From contig CAMASK010000009.1 of NCBI GenBank assembly GCA_945860895.1, positions 1-58,231 on the forward strand: a stretch of DNA of 58,231 nucleotides, written 5' to 3'. The notes under the pieces were generated by a model. That model had not been told where the DNA came from. It did no database searches and worked only from the letters and a program-made list of their open reading frames with translations. Both the position numbers and the translations under genes were made by a program. This document shows, one piece after another, positions 8,604 through 17,145 of the stretch (positions are counted from its first letter, which is position 1; the number at the start of each line of letters is the position of its first letter). The DNA is from Bacteriovorax stolpii. Lineage in GTDB: Bacteria; Bdellovibrionota; Bacteriovoracia; Bacteriovoracales; Bacteriovoracaceae.

Positions 8604-9818
8604 ATGAAGCGACTTCTTTCAGTCATGGCCTTGGGATTTGCTGTGTCTACTCAAGCTCAGGTTTGGAAAACACTTCCAAAAGGTGTACGCATATTAGGTT
8701 ACAGAAACGTATCCACTTCAAAAGTAAAATCAAACTTCAATCAATTCAGATCAGAATCTTCACTTGGTACGTCTTTTAGATTAGATGCTTCAACCTTAAA
8801 TGCCATTGCAGGAGACATTATTGTTCCTGGTCAGGATATCAATGCCGATGCTTATAATAATTTTCTCATTGGAGAATACAAAGTAGATGCCCAAGCTCAA
8901 TTCAATGTTCATGGCCTGGGTTTCGGTTATGGAATTAACAATAATGTCATGTTCTATACCGAAGTCGCCTATTACAATGCCCAGGTTTTAACCAACATTA
9001 AAAGAACCAAGAATAATACCTACGGCTCTACGAGTGACATTCTTCATGGCGGAAATGGTGGGCTAAGTGACGATACTCTCGCAGATAATTTGAATAAACT
9101 GCCAGATGTGGATGAGGGAGTTATTCAATCTGCACTTACCAATGTTTATGGATATAAGCCCATTGGAGACTGGTACGGATCGGGATATGGAGATATGGAA
9201 ACAGGATTAATGGCCAAAGTAATTGATAAGGGCATCTGGGGTGTAATGCTTTATCCTGGAGTTGTACTTCCAACAGGTCGTCAGGATGATCCGGATATTC
9301 TGCAAGATGTGGGTTTCGGCGATGGTCAATTTGACTTCTTTGGTGAAGCAGCAACTGGTTATGTGGTCAATGATATGTTGAGCTTCGGTACGACCTTTCG
9401 ATACACCTACCAAGCTCCTACTGATAAAGAACTTCGTGTTCCTGGGAGCCAGGACAGCACAGTATCCTCTGAAAAAGACACCTTTAATGTGAAGTATGGA
9501 GACAAAATTAACTGGATGGTAAACTCCACCATCGGCTTCAATGATTGGTTATCAATTACCCCTATGTATCGATTTATGTATCAGGCTTCTTCGCTTTATA
9601 CTTCTGAAAATATCAATGCAGATAATTACCTGGGCTACAACAGTGATAAAATGGAACACCAGGTTCAATTAACCACCAGTATCTCGTCCATTCAGCCTTT
9701 CTTAAAAAAGAAATTTATTTTGCCGGCTCAAATTAATTTGAACTTGGTTCAGACTGTGGCCGGAAAAAATGTGCCAAAGGTTGGAAGATTTGAACTTGAG
9801 CTGAGAATGCTCTTTTAA
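8604..9818 (+). CDS. Outer-membrane beta-barrel protein
   Basis: Exported protein of 404 residues. The signal peptide is M-K-R-L-L-S-V-M-A-L-G-F-A-V-S-T-Q-A, with cleavage before Q-V-W. The mature part shows repeated short amphipathic beta strands rich in Tyr, Gly and Asn. The last residues are F-E-L-E-L-R-M-L-F; a terminal Phe is the usual signal for BAM-assisted outer-membrane insertion. It may be a transporter of the phenol-degradation/MetA-pathway type, but that is only a loose resemblance. A long loop around residues 140-180 (G-Y-K-P-I-G-D-W-Y-G-S-G-Y) could be surface exposed. It is divergent from the lipoprotein gene. Confidence 0.78.
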   Translation: MKRLLSVMALGFAVSTQAQVWKTLPKGVRILGYRNVSTSKVKSNFNQFRSESSLGTSFRLDASTLNAIAGDIIVPGQDINADAYNNFLIGEYKVDAQAQFNVHGLGFGYGINNNVMFYTEVAYYNAQVLTNIKRTKNNTYGSTSDILHGGNGGLSDDTLADNLNKLPDVDEGVIQSALTNVYGYKPIGDWYGSGYGDMETGLMAKVIDKGIWGVMLYPGVVLPTGRQDDPDILQDVGFGDGQFDFFGEAATGYVVNDMLSFGTTFRYTYQAPTDKELRVPGSQDSTVSSEKDTFNVKYGDKINWMVNSTIGFNDWLSITPMYRFMYQASSLYTSENINADNYLGYNSDKMEHQVQLTTSISSIQPFLKKKFILPAQINLNLVQTVAGKNVPKVGRFELELRMLF

Positions 9819-9958
9819 ATGAATTTCAATGACTTATCAGACAATTCTATGCAAAAAAGCAGCTACCTAATGATCGTTGAATCCTATCGTTAACTATCTC
9901 AATAATTTCATTAAAAAAACCGATTAAGAAACTGTGTTTATGAATAAAGGATTTTTTA

Positions 9959-12781
9959 ATGAAGAAATTAATCAATTTATTAGTGGCCGCCATCATTCTA
10001 GTTGATTCACCCTTGATTTGGGCAAAAAAACCATCTCCTACAGCCTGTTTTGATTTTAATGCTCCGGTAAGAGTCAGCTCTGGCGGGGGCCCCTCTTTTA
10101 AGTTTAATTTCCACCGAAAAAAAAGACACAAACATCATAAGAAATCACCTGAGTATTCAGACTGCTTGAAAGAAGTCATGAAAAACAGAGATGAAATAAA
10201 AAAAGATTTAAAATCGATAGATAAAAAAATTGAGGAAGTCGTTAATCGGAAACTAAAAAAGGCTCACAAGATTGTGCAAAAAGTTGATGAGAAATATGAC
10301 AATGTCGCCGAACACAAAAGAAGAGTTTATAAGCGTGAAGATAGATATTCAGATAGAAGAAGCATGAAAAATAGAAGGCAAAACGTTCGTGATGATTATG
10401 CCTTCGGGACTTGGTGTCTCTTTTTTACAACGGACAAAAACATGTCCAAGTGTAGAAAGTTACCTCATAAGTGGAATTGGTTAAGTGATATTGCAGAATC
10501 GCGACATAAGCGAATGAGAAAAAGAACTAGGAACAGGATAGATCAATTTAACGAAAAACAAGAACGCTTAGGAGAAAAAATTGATAAGATTGCACAAACA
10601 GAAGTGCCTTATGAGGAAGAAAAGTTAACCGAATTATTTGGTAACCTGCATGATCAGATGGCAGATGAATTCAAGAGTCAAAATCCAGAGTATGCAGATT
10701 TGGATCAAGATGAATTCTTAGAGAGATTATATGAAAATCCTAAATACAATAAATTCGCTGAAGATTATCTCAGTGCGAACTTGCCTGAACTCGAAGATTT
10801 GATTCATCAAAAAGAAGTCACTGCAGAAAGAATAAGCGGGCTCAAGGAGCTTGCTGAAGAAATGTGTAATAATGAGCAGGTTGCCTGTCCAGTGGCCAAA
10901 GATAATTTTGAGAATTTTCCCTCGATTGATACTTTCAAAGAGATGATCTCGACGGTGGGGACAATTTATTACACCGATAAAAAGATGGAAGGAAGTTATA
11001 CCCAAAATCTTAACGTACAAAATTATGATGATGTCATGGATAAACAAAGCCGTTACACCACAAATGATCGTAGTAAAGATAAAATGAAACAAAACTATGA
11101 GCGATCAAAGGATGCATTAGCGGACCTTGAATGGAACATGGACCCCAAAAATAAAAACAAAGAAGACTACCCAAGAAAAATCCGCTCGGCCTGCGGAAGC
11201 TGCGATGATCTTGAAGATCTTTATGCATCAATGAAGTCCTCCGGCGGGTATAGTCAGTTTAAAGATTTAAAAAAATTATTCGAACAAGTTGGTTGTCCGT
11301 CCCCTAATACAGTTGAAAATAGTTGCCAACAAGACACTTCAGCGATTCTTAAAAAAAATGGTCTATCAAAAGGCAGTGGTTCAAAAGATATGGCAACCAT
11401 TGATCAAGCTGTTGAATTATACCTCAAGCAGCCAGCTCTTAAGAAAGATTCCATCATCAAGTCTATGAATGAAATTGGTTTGCTGGTGGAAGAAACCGAT
11501 GAGGCAGGGATGAAACCCTGTACATCTTGTGAAGTGATCAAAACCAGAATGGAAGCACTCTCTGAAGTTGCTCAAGAGACTGTCATTCAAAAAGATGTCG
11601 CCATGACAGATGAGGACGGCGAACTGATTGAACAAAATGGTAAAGCCGATTTAGCAGATGTGGCCAAGACTGTAAAATATCGGGTACCCAAAAAGAATGC
11701 AACTCCAGAGGAGATTGCCGACTTACAAAAACTTAAGGACATTGCCTTAAAATTGAAATCTGATAACTGTATTCAGGATGAGTATAGGGTGGAAAAACCA
11801 AAGAATAAGTGTGAAGAAAAAACCATGGCCCTTAAAAGTTTTATTGAAGTCAACGATTCCCTTGAAGATCTCAATTTAGATCAACAAAAGGAGCTAAGAA
11901 ATCATAAAGAAGCTTATGAAGATTTTTTATCTGAGCAAAGAGCGAAGACCGGCGATGAGACTTTTAACTGTTGCGATGAAGTTGTTGGTGATTTAAGTTC
12001 GGAAATTTTAAAAACAGACACCGGCACCGATATTCCTCCATACTTAAGCCGGGAATCGGCCCGAACCCAGATGGCGGAAACGCTTTCATGCTTAAAATGT
12101 GGTGGTGACAAAAATGAAGACATCAAAGAAATTTCTGTAAATTCAACCAATCCTCATGTCAGCTGTCAGTTTTATAAAAAGAATATTGAAGGCAAATCCG
12201 GAAACATTCAAGGACTATTAAAAAGTGAAGGTTCCCCTTATACAGTTAATGAATTTATGCAAAATGAGGTTTACACCTGTAAAGATGGGCCTAATAAGAG
12301 TCTTATTAACAGAGCAAGAGACTGGGAGACAATTTCTTATTCATCAGAAGGAAAATTCGGTGATTTCTCTGATTTAAATATGAAGTGCTTTATCGACCCA
12401 TCTGGGGAAACTGTGAACTTAACATGTTGTGATTTACAGCATAATGATCCTGTTTATTTGGAATTTAAACAAACTCTTCAAAAAAACATAGCTGGATTAG
12501 ACTTGAAATCAAAAGGTCAACCCACCCCAGGTGGAAGCCGAGATAGTCTGGCCAAATGGTTAAAGAATCAGCAACTGAAAGGAGAATTTGAAAATAGCCC
12601 TGAGACCTTTTGTAGAGATGTTTGGGCAAAAGGTTATGCTAAAGAATCATCTGCAAGTACCAGTGGCTTTGCTGTTTGCGAATATAAAGGAAAGTCTTAC
12701 TGGAAGGTAGATCCTTATAAAATTAAAAGATCTATCGGCGGCTCAATGGGAGTTCAGTCCCCGAAGGGCATCCATCAGTAA
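9959..12781 (+). CDS. Large exported cysteine-containing protein of unknown function
   Basis: Exported protein of 940 residues with signal peptide M-K-K-L-I-N-L-L-V-A-A-I-I-L-V-D-S-P-L-I-W-A. Residues 50-200 are very basic and helical (H-R-K-K-R-H-K-H-H-K-K region). The rest holds spaced cysteine motifs: C-x-x-C at about 412-415, 521-524 and 711-714, and C-C at 671-672 and 823-824. These may form disulfides outside the cytoplasm. I recognise no enzyme motif. It stands alone on the plus strand and ends 43 bases before the left end of the tRNA-Val island. Size, basic N-terminus and cysteines suggest a structural or surface-acting protein; function unknown. Confidence 0.7.
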   Translation: MKKLINLLVAAIILVDSPLIWAKKPSPTACFDFNAPVRVSSGGGPSFKFNFHRKKRHKHHKKSPEYSDCLKEVMKNRDEIKKDLKSIDKKIEEVVNRKLKKAHKIVQKVDEKYDNVAEHKRRVYKREDRYSDRRSMKNRRQNVRDDYAFGTWCLFFTTDKNMSKCRKLPHKWNWLSDIAESRHKRMRKRTRNRIDQFNEKQERLGEKIDKIAQTEVPYEEEKLTELFGNLHDQMADEFKSQNPEYADLDQDEFLERLYENPKYNKFAEDYLSANLPELEDLIHQKEVTAERISGLKELAEEMCNNEQVACPVAKDNFENFPSIDTFKEMISTVGTIYYTDKKMEGSYTQNLNVQNYDDVMDKQSRYTTNDRSKDKMKQNYERSKDALADLEWNMDPKNKNKEDYPRKIRSACGSCDDLEDLYASMKSSGGYSQFKDLKKLFEQVGCPSPNTVENSCQQDTSAILKKNGLSKGSGSKDMATIDQAVELYLKQPALKKDSIIKSMNEIGLLVEETDEAGMKPCTSCEVIKTRMEALSEVAQETVIQKDVAMTDEDGELIEQNGKADLADVAKTVKYRVPKKNATPEEIADLQKLKDIALKLKSDNCIQDEYRVEKPKNKCEEKTMALKSFIEVNDSLEDLNLDQQKELRNHKEAYEDFLSEQRAKTGDETFNCCDEVVGDLSSEILKTDTGTDIPPYLSRESARTQMAETLSCLKCGGDKNEDIKEISVNSTNPHVSCQFYKKNIEGKSGNIQGLLKSEGSPYTVNEFMQNEVYTCKDGPNKSLINRARDWETISYSSEGKFGDFSDLNMKCFIDPSGETVNLTCCDLQHNDPVYLEFKQTLQKNIAGLDLKSKGQPTPGGSRDSLAKWLKNQQLKGEFENSPETFCRDVWAKGYAKESSASTSGFAVCEYKGKSYWKVDPYKIKRSIGGSMGVQSPKGIHQ

Positions 12782-12840
12782 AAGCTAAGATGAAGACCTG
12801 AAAGAATAAGTTTAATTATATCTGTGGGTTACGAAATAGA

Positions 12841-12872
12841 GTTCGCATGCTGGGTAAAAATGGTGGGCGTTG
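12841..12872. repeat. Left att-like repeat of the tRNA-Val island
   Basis: This stretch matches 17146-17172 at the tRNA-Val 3' end. The shared blocks are GTTCGCATG (12841-12849 and 17146-17154) and ATGGTGGGCGTTG (12860-12872 and 17160-17172); the second covers the tRNA acceptor end with CCA. The spacer differs (10 against 5 bases). This is the pattern left when an element integrates at a tRNA 3' end. GTTCGCA at 12841-12847 is also repeated in inverse orientation at 12883-12889, and TGGGC/GCCCA arms lie between. Confidence 0.65.
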
Positions 12873-13342
12873 TTGCCCAACGTGCGAACACCGCAACTAG
12901 CCATGATTTTATTGAGTTTTCTATAAAATCACAAGAGCGAATTTCGGAAGACTACTCCAAATTATACGCTTCTGGCCTCTCATTGAACGATATATCAGAG
13001 CAAACGGGTATTGCAAGATCAACTCTCAGAGATGCTTTCAAAAAACACCAAATTCCAATCCGAACCAAGAGACAAACCATCAAGGGCGAAAAGCTTGGCA
13101 AAGACTTCAAGTGTGCTGGCCACCCACCATTCGGTTACGCTTACCTCGATGGGAAGCTAATTGTTGATCCCAAAGAACAACTAATCATCCGTAAAATCTT
13201 AAAGCTTCGCCAATCAGACATGTCCCTTCGTGCCATAGCTGATGAACTAAATCACCAAAAAGTACCCACTCGCACTGGCAAGGCTTGGTACTTGAGTTTT
13301 GTGAAAACAATTATCGACCGCAACCAAAAAGCAACCAAATGA
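12860..13342 (+). CDS. Recombinase-like DNA-binding protein without the catalytic domain
   Basis: About 160 residues. A helix-turn-helix comes first (L-S-L-N-D-I-S-E-Q-T-G-I-A-R-S-T-L-R-D), then a region like the Recombinase domain of large serine recombinases (G-H-P-P-F-G-Y-A-Y-L-D-G-K-L-I, then I-A-D-E-L-N-H-Q-K-V-P-T-R-T-G-K-A-W). The N-terminal resolvase domain with the catalytic serine is absent. The frame stays open back to a GTG at 12824, running through the left repeat; the first ATG is at 12860, inside it. The true start is uncertain, and TTG or ATT-type starts further in are possible. It lies at the end of the island, where an integrase is expected. It is either a truncated integrase or a free-standing accessory factor. 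Confidence 0.55.
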   Translation: MVGVVAQRANTATSHDFIEFSIKSQERISEDYSKLYASGLSLNDISEQTGIARSTLRDAFKKHQIPIRTKRQTIKGEKLGKDFKCAGHPPFGYAYLDGKLIVDPKEQLIIRKILKLRQSDMSLRAIADELNHQKVPTRTGKAWYLSFVKTIIDRNQKATK

Positions 13343-13354
13343 TCGGAGGATCAC

Positions 13355-13516
13355 ATGAAATCACTTATTACTATCGCAGCTACTCTAGCCTTTCTTGCAG
13401 TTGCTTCTGGCAATCTCCCTTGGATTCTTTTCCAAGTCCGTAAGGCGCAAATTCATCTTATTATCGAGTCTCAGGCATCAAAGTGGCCGAAGGCAATGAC
13501 ATTGCCAAGCAAATAG
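13355..13516 (+). CDS. Small exported or membrane protein, 53 residues
   Basis: This short frame has a strong ribosome site (GGAGG, six bases before the ATG) and starts 13 bases after the recombinase-like gene, so it is probably cotranscribed. It begins M-K-S-L-I-T-I-A-A-T-L-A-F-L-A-V-A-S-G, a signal peptide or single membrane helix, followed by a short basic tail. No family recognised. The small size keeps confidence moderate. Confidence 0.5.
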   Translation: MKSLITIAATLAFLAVASGNLPWILFQVRKAQIHLIIESQASKWPKAMTLPSK

Positions 13517-13597
13517 ATTTTTAAATTGAAAATGAAAAAAATAAAGTTAGTACTTCCTATTCCTTGATGGCCCGAAAAACATGCCGTAGAATAAATC

Positions 13598-14611
13598 ATG
13601 CCAAGCAAGGATGAAAAGAATCAAATTACGAAGCTATTGGAATCAATCTTTTCAAAAGATGATAATATTAGCTTTTATTTTTTGAAGAAAAGCAAAGTTA
13701 CTCCTGAATTTCAAAATAAAATCCCATTCAAAACCAAAAAGAAGACCAGCGCTGAAAAAGTAAAAACTATTGAAAAGAAGTTTCAAAAAGAATCAGGAGT
13801 AAACTGGGAATTCATCCAATGGAGTCAATTCATCGGCAAGATCATTCCTGAATCCAAAGTTTATAAAATTCCTTTTTTGGATTCCCAAAACATTGAAGTA
13901 AAAAATCCATGGCGAGTCTGCCCCGTTGGTGAGCACTGGGTAAGAAGACACCCGAAGCATCTTAATTCCGGCAAAGCCACTGATCATGATGGACATTGCC
14001 GAAAGAATCCATCCAAGAAAGATTTACTTAAGGGAGATGAGATGGAACTCATCGCAAGTTCTGATTTATTTTTGAATACCAAAGTTAAAGTCTCAAAAAA
14101 CAATCTCAAAATGCCTCTAGTGAGTCTTGAAAAACAAAATCAATATGATGATTTTATTTCTGGATGGACTGCGTACTGGAATGAGGTTTTTCAGCTTGAA
14201 CCCTCGCTCCACCCTAATTACGTAAAGGCTCTGATGGCAACGGAATCAACCTTTAATACGAAGGCTTGGGCTCCAAATTATAAACCAACAACTGGACTGG
14301 CAAGGGGCCTGATGCAGTTAACAGAAAAAACTACTCGTCAGGCAAAAGATCATAAACTTCGAGAATACAGAGATCATTTTATTGATCTTGAGTATGAAGA
14401 TTTGTGGGATCCCAATAAGAATATTGCTTTGGGAGTAAGGCATCTATTTAGAAAACGAGAAACTGCTAAATGGGTATTAAAAAGAGAACCTACTTGGTTT
14501 GAAGTTTTAATGGATTATAAAGGGCAAATTAAAAGCAAGTCCGAAGAGGCTAAGAATACAAGAGAAAGACTTAAAAAACACCTTCAAAAGATGGGAATGG
14601 ATACCGAATGA
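13598..14611 (+). CDS. Leaderless lytic-transglycosylase-like protein
   Basis: A 337-residue protein with an SLT (goose-lysozyme-like) domain at about 200-310. The likely catalytic glutamate is E216 in M-A-T-E-S-T-F-N, followed by the typical G-L-M-Q-L-T (237-242) and N-I-A-L-G-V-R-H-L (275-283). Such domains cleave peptidoglycan glycan strands. The first 100 residues are basic and hydrophilic. A separate motif at 108-134 (C-P-V-G-E-H-W-V-R-R-H-P ... H-D-G-H-C-R) may bind metal or wall. There is no signal peptide, unusual for a cell-wall enzyme; phage lysins and secretion-system toxins share this trait. The next gene overlaps it by four bases (ATGA), so the two are translationally coupled. 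Confidence 0.72.
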   Translation: MPSKDEKNQITKLLESIFSKDDNISFYFLKKSKVTPEFQNKIPFKTKKKTSAEKVKTIEKKFQKESGVNWEFIQWSQFIGKIIPESKVYKIPFLDSQNIEVKNPWRVCPVGEHWVRRHPKHLNSGKATDHDGHCRKNPSKKDLLKGDEMELIASSDLFLNTKVKVSKNNLKMPLVSLEKQNQYDDFISGWTAYWNEVFQLEPSLHPNYVKALMATESTFNTKAWAPNYKPTTGLARGLMQLTEKTTRQAKDHKLREYRDHFIDLEYEDLWDPNKNIALGVRHLFRKRETAKWVLKREPTWFEVLMDYKGQIKSKSEEAKNTRERLKKHLQKMGMDTE

Positions 14612-15081
14612 AAACAATGCTCTTATTGTTCACTTTATTTATCTCTTCAAGTCTCATCGCCGGTGAAAATGATAATGAATTTAAAATCAAGGATGAGATG
14701 TTTGTTTGCTTCAATATAAAAGAAATCGAAATCAATTTAGAGTATGATCGTATTCAATGGTCTCCAAATGAAAGTTTTACTTATGTATGCTCATTTAGTC
14801 TTCATGTCTCCTCTAACAATATCTATTTTCAATATTTAACAAGAAGATGGCGCTCGCCTGCTTACTGCAAGAAATTCATGAAAGAATGGAAAGAGCTAAA
14901 AAAAGAGAACCAAAAAGTATGTATAGCTGCCTATCTCTCTTATCCTGAGAAGGCTAAATATAAAGGGAAAGAAGTTTTGGAACAAAGTGGCTTCTGGGAA
15001 GAAATAAAGAGTAATAACTGGTGTCACACATATTTCGGGGGAAATTGCCGGGGAATCACCCGACGGACAGAATCATTCTAA
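14608..15081 (+). CDS. Exported six-cysteine protein coupled to the transglycosylase
   Basis: A 157-residue protein with signal peptide M-K-T-M-L-L-L-F-T-L-F-I-S-S-S-L-I-A-G. The mature part has six cysteines (near 34, 61, 87, 105, 139 and 147), enough for three disulfides in the periplasm. No family recognised. Its ATG overlaps the stop of the leaderless SLT gene (ATGA), so the two proteins are probably made together. A periplasmic partner or inhibitor of the transglycosylase is the simplest idea, but that is inference from arrangement only. Confidence 0.6.
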   Translation: MKTMLLLFTLFISSSLIAGENDNEFKIKDEMFVCFNIKEIEINLEYDRIQWSPNESFTYVCSFSLHVSSNNIYFQYLTRRWRSPAYCKKFMKEWKELKKENQKVCIAAYLSYPEKAKYKGKEVLEQSGFWEEIKSNNWCHTYFGGNCRGITRRTESF

Positions 15082-15103
15082 ATAACTAAAAATAGGCATC
15101 TAT

Positions 15104-15949
15104 ATGAATGGAAATAAAATTTTAGCCTTTGAAAATAAATTTATCAGACGCACTTGGCATAATGAAGAGTGGTGGTTTTCTGTTGTCGATATTGTGAACG
15201 CTCTTACTGATAGCAAAGATGCGGGAGCCTACTGGAGAAAGCTAAAACAACGCCTTATTGAGGAAGGCAGTCAGGTCGTGACATTTTGTCACGGACTAAA
15301 ATTAGAGGCTACCGATGGAAAAACCTATAAAACTGACTGTGCCACAGCTCAAGGAATTTTTCGCATAATTCAATCAATCCCTTCCCCAAAAGCTGAACCA
15401 TTTAAACAATGGCTCGCTAAAGTTGGGCATGAGCGTGTCCAGGAAATGGGTGACCCTGCACTCTCTTTAGATCGTGCGCGAGAACTATGGAAGAAGCATG
15501 GTCGCAGTGAAAAATGGATTCAGCAGCGGATGACGGGTCAGGAAACCAGAAATAAGCTGACCGACTACTGGAAAAACCACGAAATCACTGAAGCTGAAGA
15601 ATTTGCCCTCCTCACAAATTTGATTCATCAAGAGTGGGCTGACGTATCAGTTCAAGAGCATAAAAAAATGAAAGGAATAAAGAATCAAAATTTACGCGAT
15701 CACATGAGTGAAGCAGAACTCATCTTTACCGCTCTCGCAGAACTTTCAACAAGGCAAATCGCCGAATCTGAAAATGCTACGGGCCTTGAAGAAAACAAGA
15801 AAGCTTCAAAGATTGGCGGCAAAATTGCCAAGAGTGCCCGGCTAGAACTCGAATCAAAAACCGGAAGAAAGGTTGTTACTTCCGAAAATTATCTCCCACC
15901 AACAAAAGCCAAACAAATTGAGAGCAAGAAAAAGAAGAAAAAACGGTAA
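15104..15949 (+). CDS. BRO-N domain protein, prophage antirepressor-like
   Basis: A 281-residue protein. Residues 5-110 match the BRO family N-terminal DNA-binding domain (K-F-I-R-R-T-W-H-N-E-E-W-W-F-S-V-V-D-I-V, then Y-W-R-K-L-K-Q-R-L). The C-terminal part resembles the DinD-like tail seen with this domain in bacteria (W-I-Q-Q-R-M-T-G-Q-E-T-R-N-K-L-T-D-Y-W). It ends in a Lys-rich tail. BRO-N proteins are common on phages and integrative elements and often act as antirepressors. That fits its place in the tRNA-Val island. It follows the six-cysteine gene by 22 bases on the same strand. Confidence 0.75.
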   Translation: MNGNKILAFENKFIRRTWHNEEWWFSVVDIVNALTDSKDAGAYWRKLKQRLIEEGSQVVTFCHGLKLEATDGKTYKTDCATAQGIFRIIQSIPSPKAEPFKQWLAKVGHERVQEMGDPALSLDRARELWKKHGRSEKWIQQRMTGQETRNKLTDYWKNHEITEAEEFALLTNLIHQEWADVSVQEHKKMKGIKNQNLRDHMSEAELIFTALAELSTRQIAESENATGLEENKKASKIGGKIAKSARLELESKTGRKVVTSENYLPPTKAKQIESKKKKKKR

Positions 15950-15958
15950 ATATAAATT

Positions 15959-16753
15959 TCACATCGTTCCATACTTTTGTTTGTGTCCGACAACTATTAC
16001 ATCAACTATTTTTTGAATTGCTGAAACAATGCGATTTTCTCTGCGATAAACGACAGCAATTTTATCACTTACAGAAGGACTACCTTCAATTCTCTTTAGT
16101 TTATACTGTGGATGCCTGAGGGCAACTTCAGATGGTAAGATGCCAATGCCGCACCCGCTTCCAACTAGAGATAAAGCCACTTCTAAATCGGTGGTTGAGA
16201 TTATATGACGATACTTAAATCCAGTTTTTTTGAATTTTTTAATTAGAGCCTGTGTCTGAAGCAGATTTGTATCACATATCAATACGCTTTTTCCTGAAGA
16301 CGGTAGCTGCATAGACTTCTTACCCTGTCCCACCCAGAAAGAGACTTGATCATTGGATAAATATTTGATGACCAAATCAAGGTGCTGCTCAGGATTTACA
16401 ACAATGCCAATATCAACTTTCATATCTATGACATCTGAAGTGATCTCTCTTGAGAGGCCGTGCTTTAAATTAATATTTAGCTCAGGATATTTTTCTAATA
16501 GGTTTGGCAAAAAAAGAGGTAAAGAATCAATCGCAACCTCAGGATGGCACCCAACAATAAACTCTCCGGAGATGCTCTCGTTAACCGATTTTACTTCACT
16601 TCTAATTTTGTTCCATGCTTCGATCATTAACAAACTGTTGCCTAACAACGACTCACCAGCCTTTGTTAATTTCGTCCCTCTCTTCTCTCTCACAAAAAGT
16701 TTTTCGCCTAGACTATCTTCCACCCTTTGGATGGCTAAACTTAAAGAGGGCTG
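15959..16753 (-). pseudogene. LysR-type regulator lacking most of its DNA-binding domain
   Basis: The readable part starts inside the helix-turn-helix (Q-P-S-L-S-L-A-I-Q-R-V-E-D-S-L-G-E-K-L-F-V-R) and continues through the effector-binding domain to the end (about 254 residues from a GTG at 16723). The usual first 25-30 residues are missing. In frame, the sequence leaves homology near 16753 and meets a stop at 16766-16768. The gene is therefore 5'-truncated and probably not a working repressor or activator, though the sensor domain could still be made. It points away from the other island genes. The break abuts a fragment of another gene on the plus strand, which suggests a deletion or insertion junction. 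Confidence 0.75.
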
Positions 16754-16882
16754 ACCCCTACCCCTTTAGCCGCATGCCATATTTCCTATGCTAAATGCTA
16801 CAACTCTTGCGTTGATGAAGATAATTACTATGCCGGATGCAAATATATCGAGCACGGGACAATTCTGGATACAGACAAGTAA
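16745..16882 (+). pseudogene. C-terminal fragment of a cysteine-rich protein
   Basis: A frame without its own start runs from just after a stop at 16742-16744 to TAA at 16880-16882. It reads C-H-I-S-Y-A-K-C-Y-N-S-C, then Y-Y-A-G-C-K-Y-I-E-H-G-T-I-L-D-T-D-K. Four cysteines in 24 residues suggest the tail of an exported or metal-binding protein. It looks like the 3' remnant of a gene whose front was lost at the same junction that cut the LysR gene. Confidence 0.4.
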
Positions 16883-16885
16883 AAA

Positions 16886-17104
16886 ATGAAAAGAAAAAAA
16901 GAAATCAACATCCAGCTCATCCCCGTTTACATTCCAGACGCAGAGTTTCAGGAAAAGAAAGCAGAAATTCAGAATCTAATCGCAAGAATGGTTGTGAGCG
17001 TTTATGAAGATATGGATGATAAAAAAGCCAATCATTCGGGTGTTCGAGCCTCACATACTGAAAACGACAACGCATCGCTCTCGCAAATTTTGAAAGAAAA
17101 ATAA
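16886..17104 (+). CDS. Small hypothetical protein at the island end
   Basis: A 72-residue hydrophilic protein (M-K-R-K-K-E-I-N-I-Q-L-I-P-V-Y-I-P start) with a central helix and a charged tail. It lies three bases after the cysteine-rich fragment and has no clear ribosome site. No family recognised. It is the last frame before the right att-like repeat and tRNA-Val. Expression is uncertain. Confidence 0.4.
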   Translation: MKRKKEINIQLIPVYIPDAEFQEKKAEIQNLIARMVVSVYEDMDDKKANHSGVRASHTENDNASLSQILKEK

Positions 17105-17145
17105 TTTAATAATTTCTTGAGGTTGCAGAACACTTGCTGGGTTGT

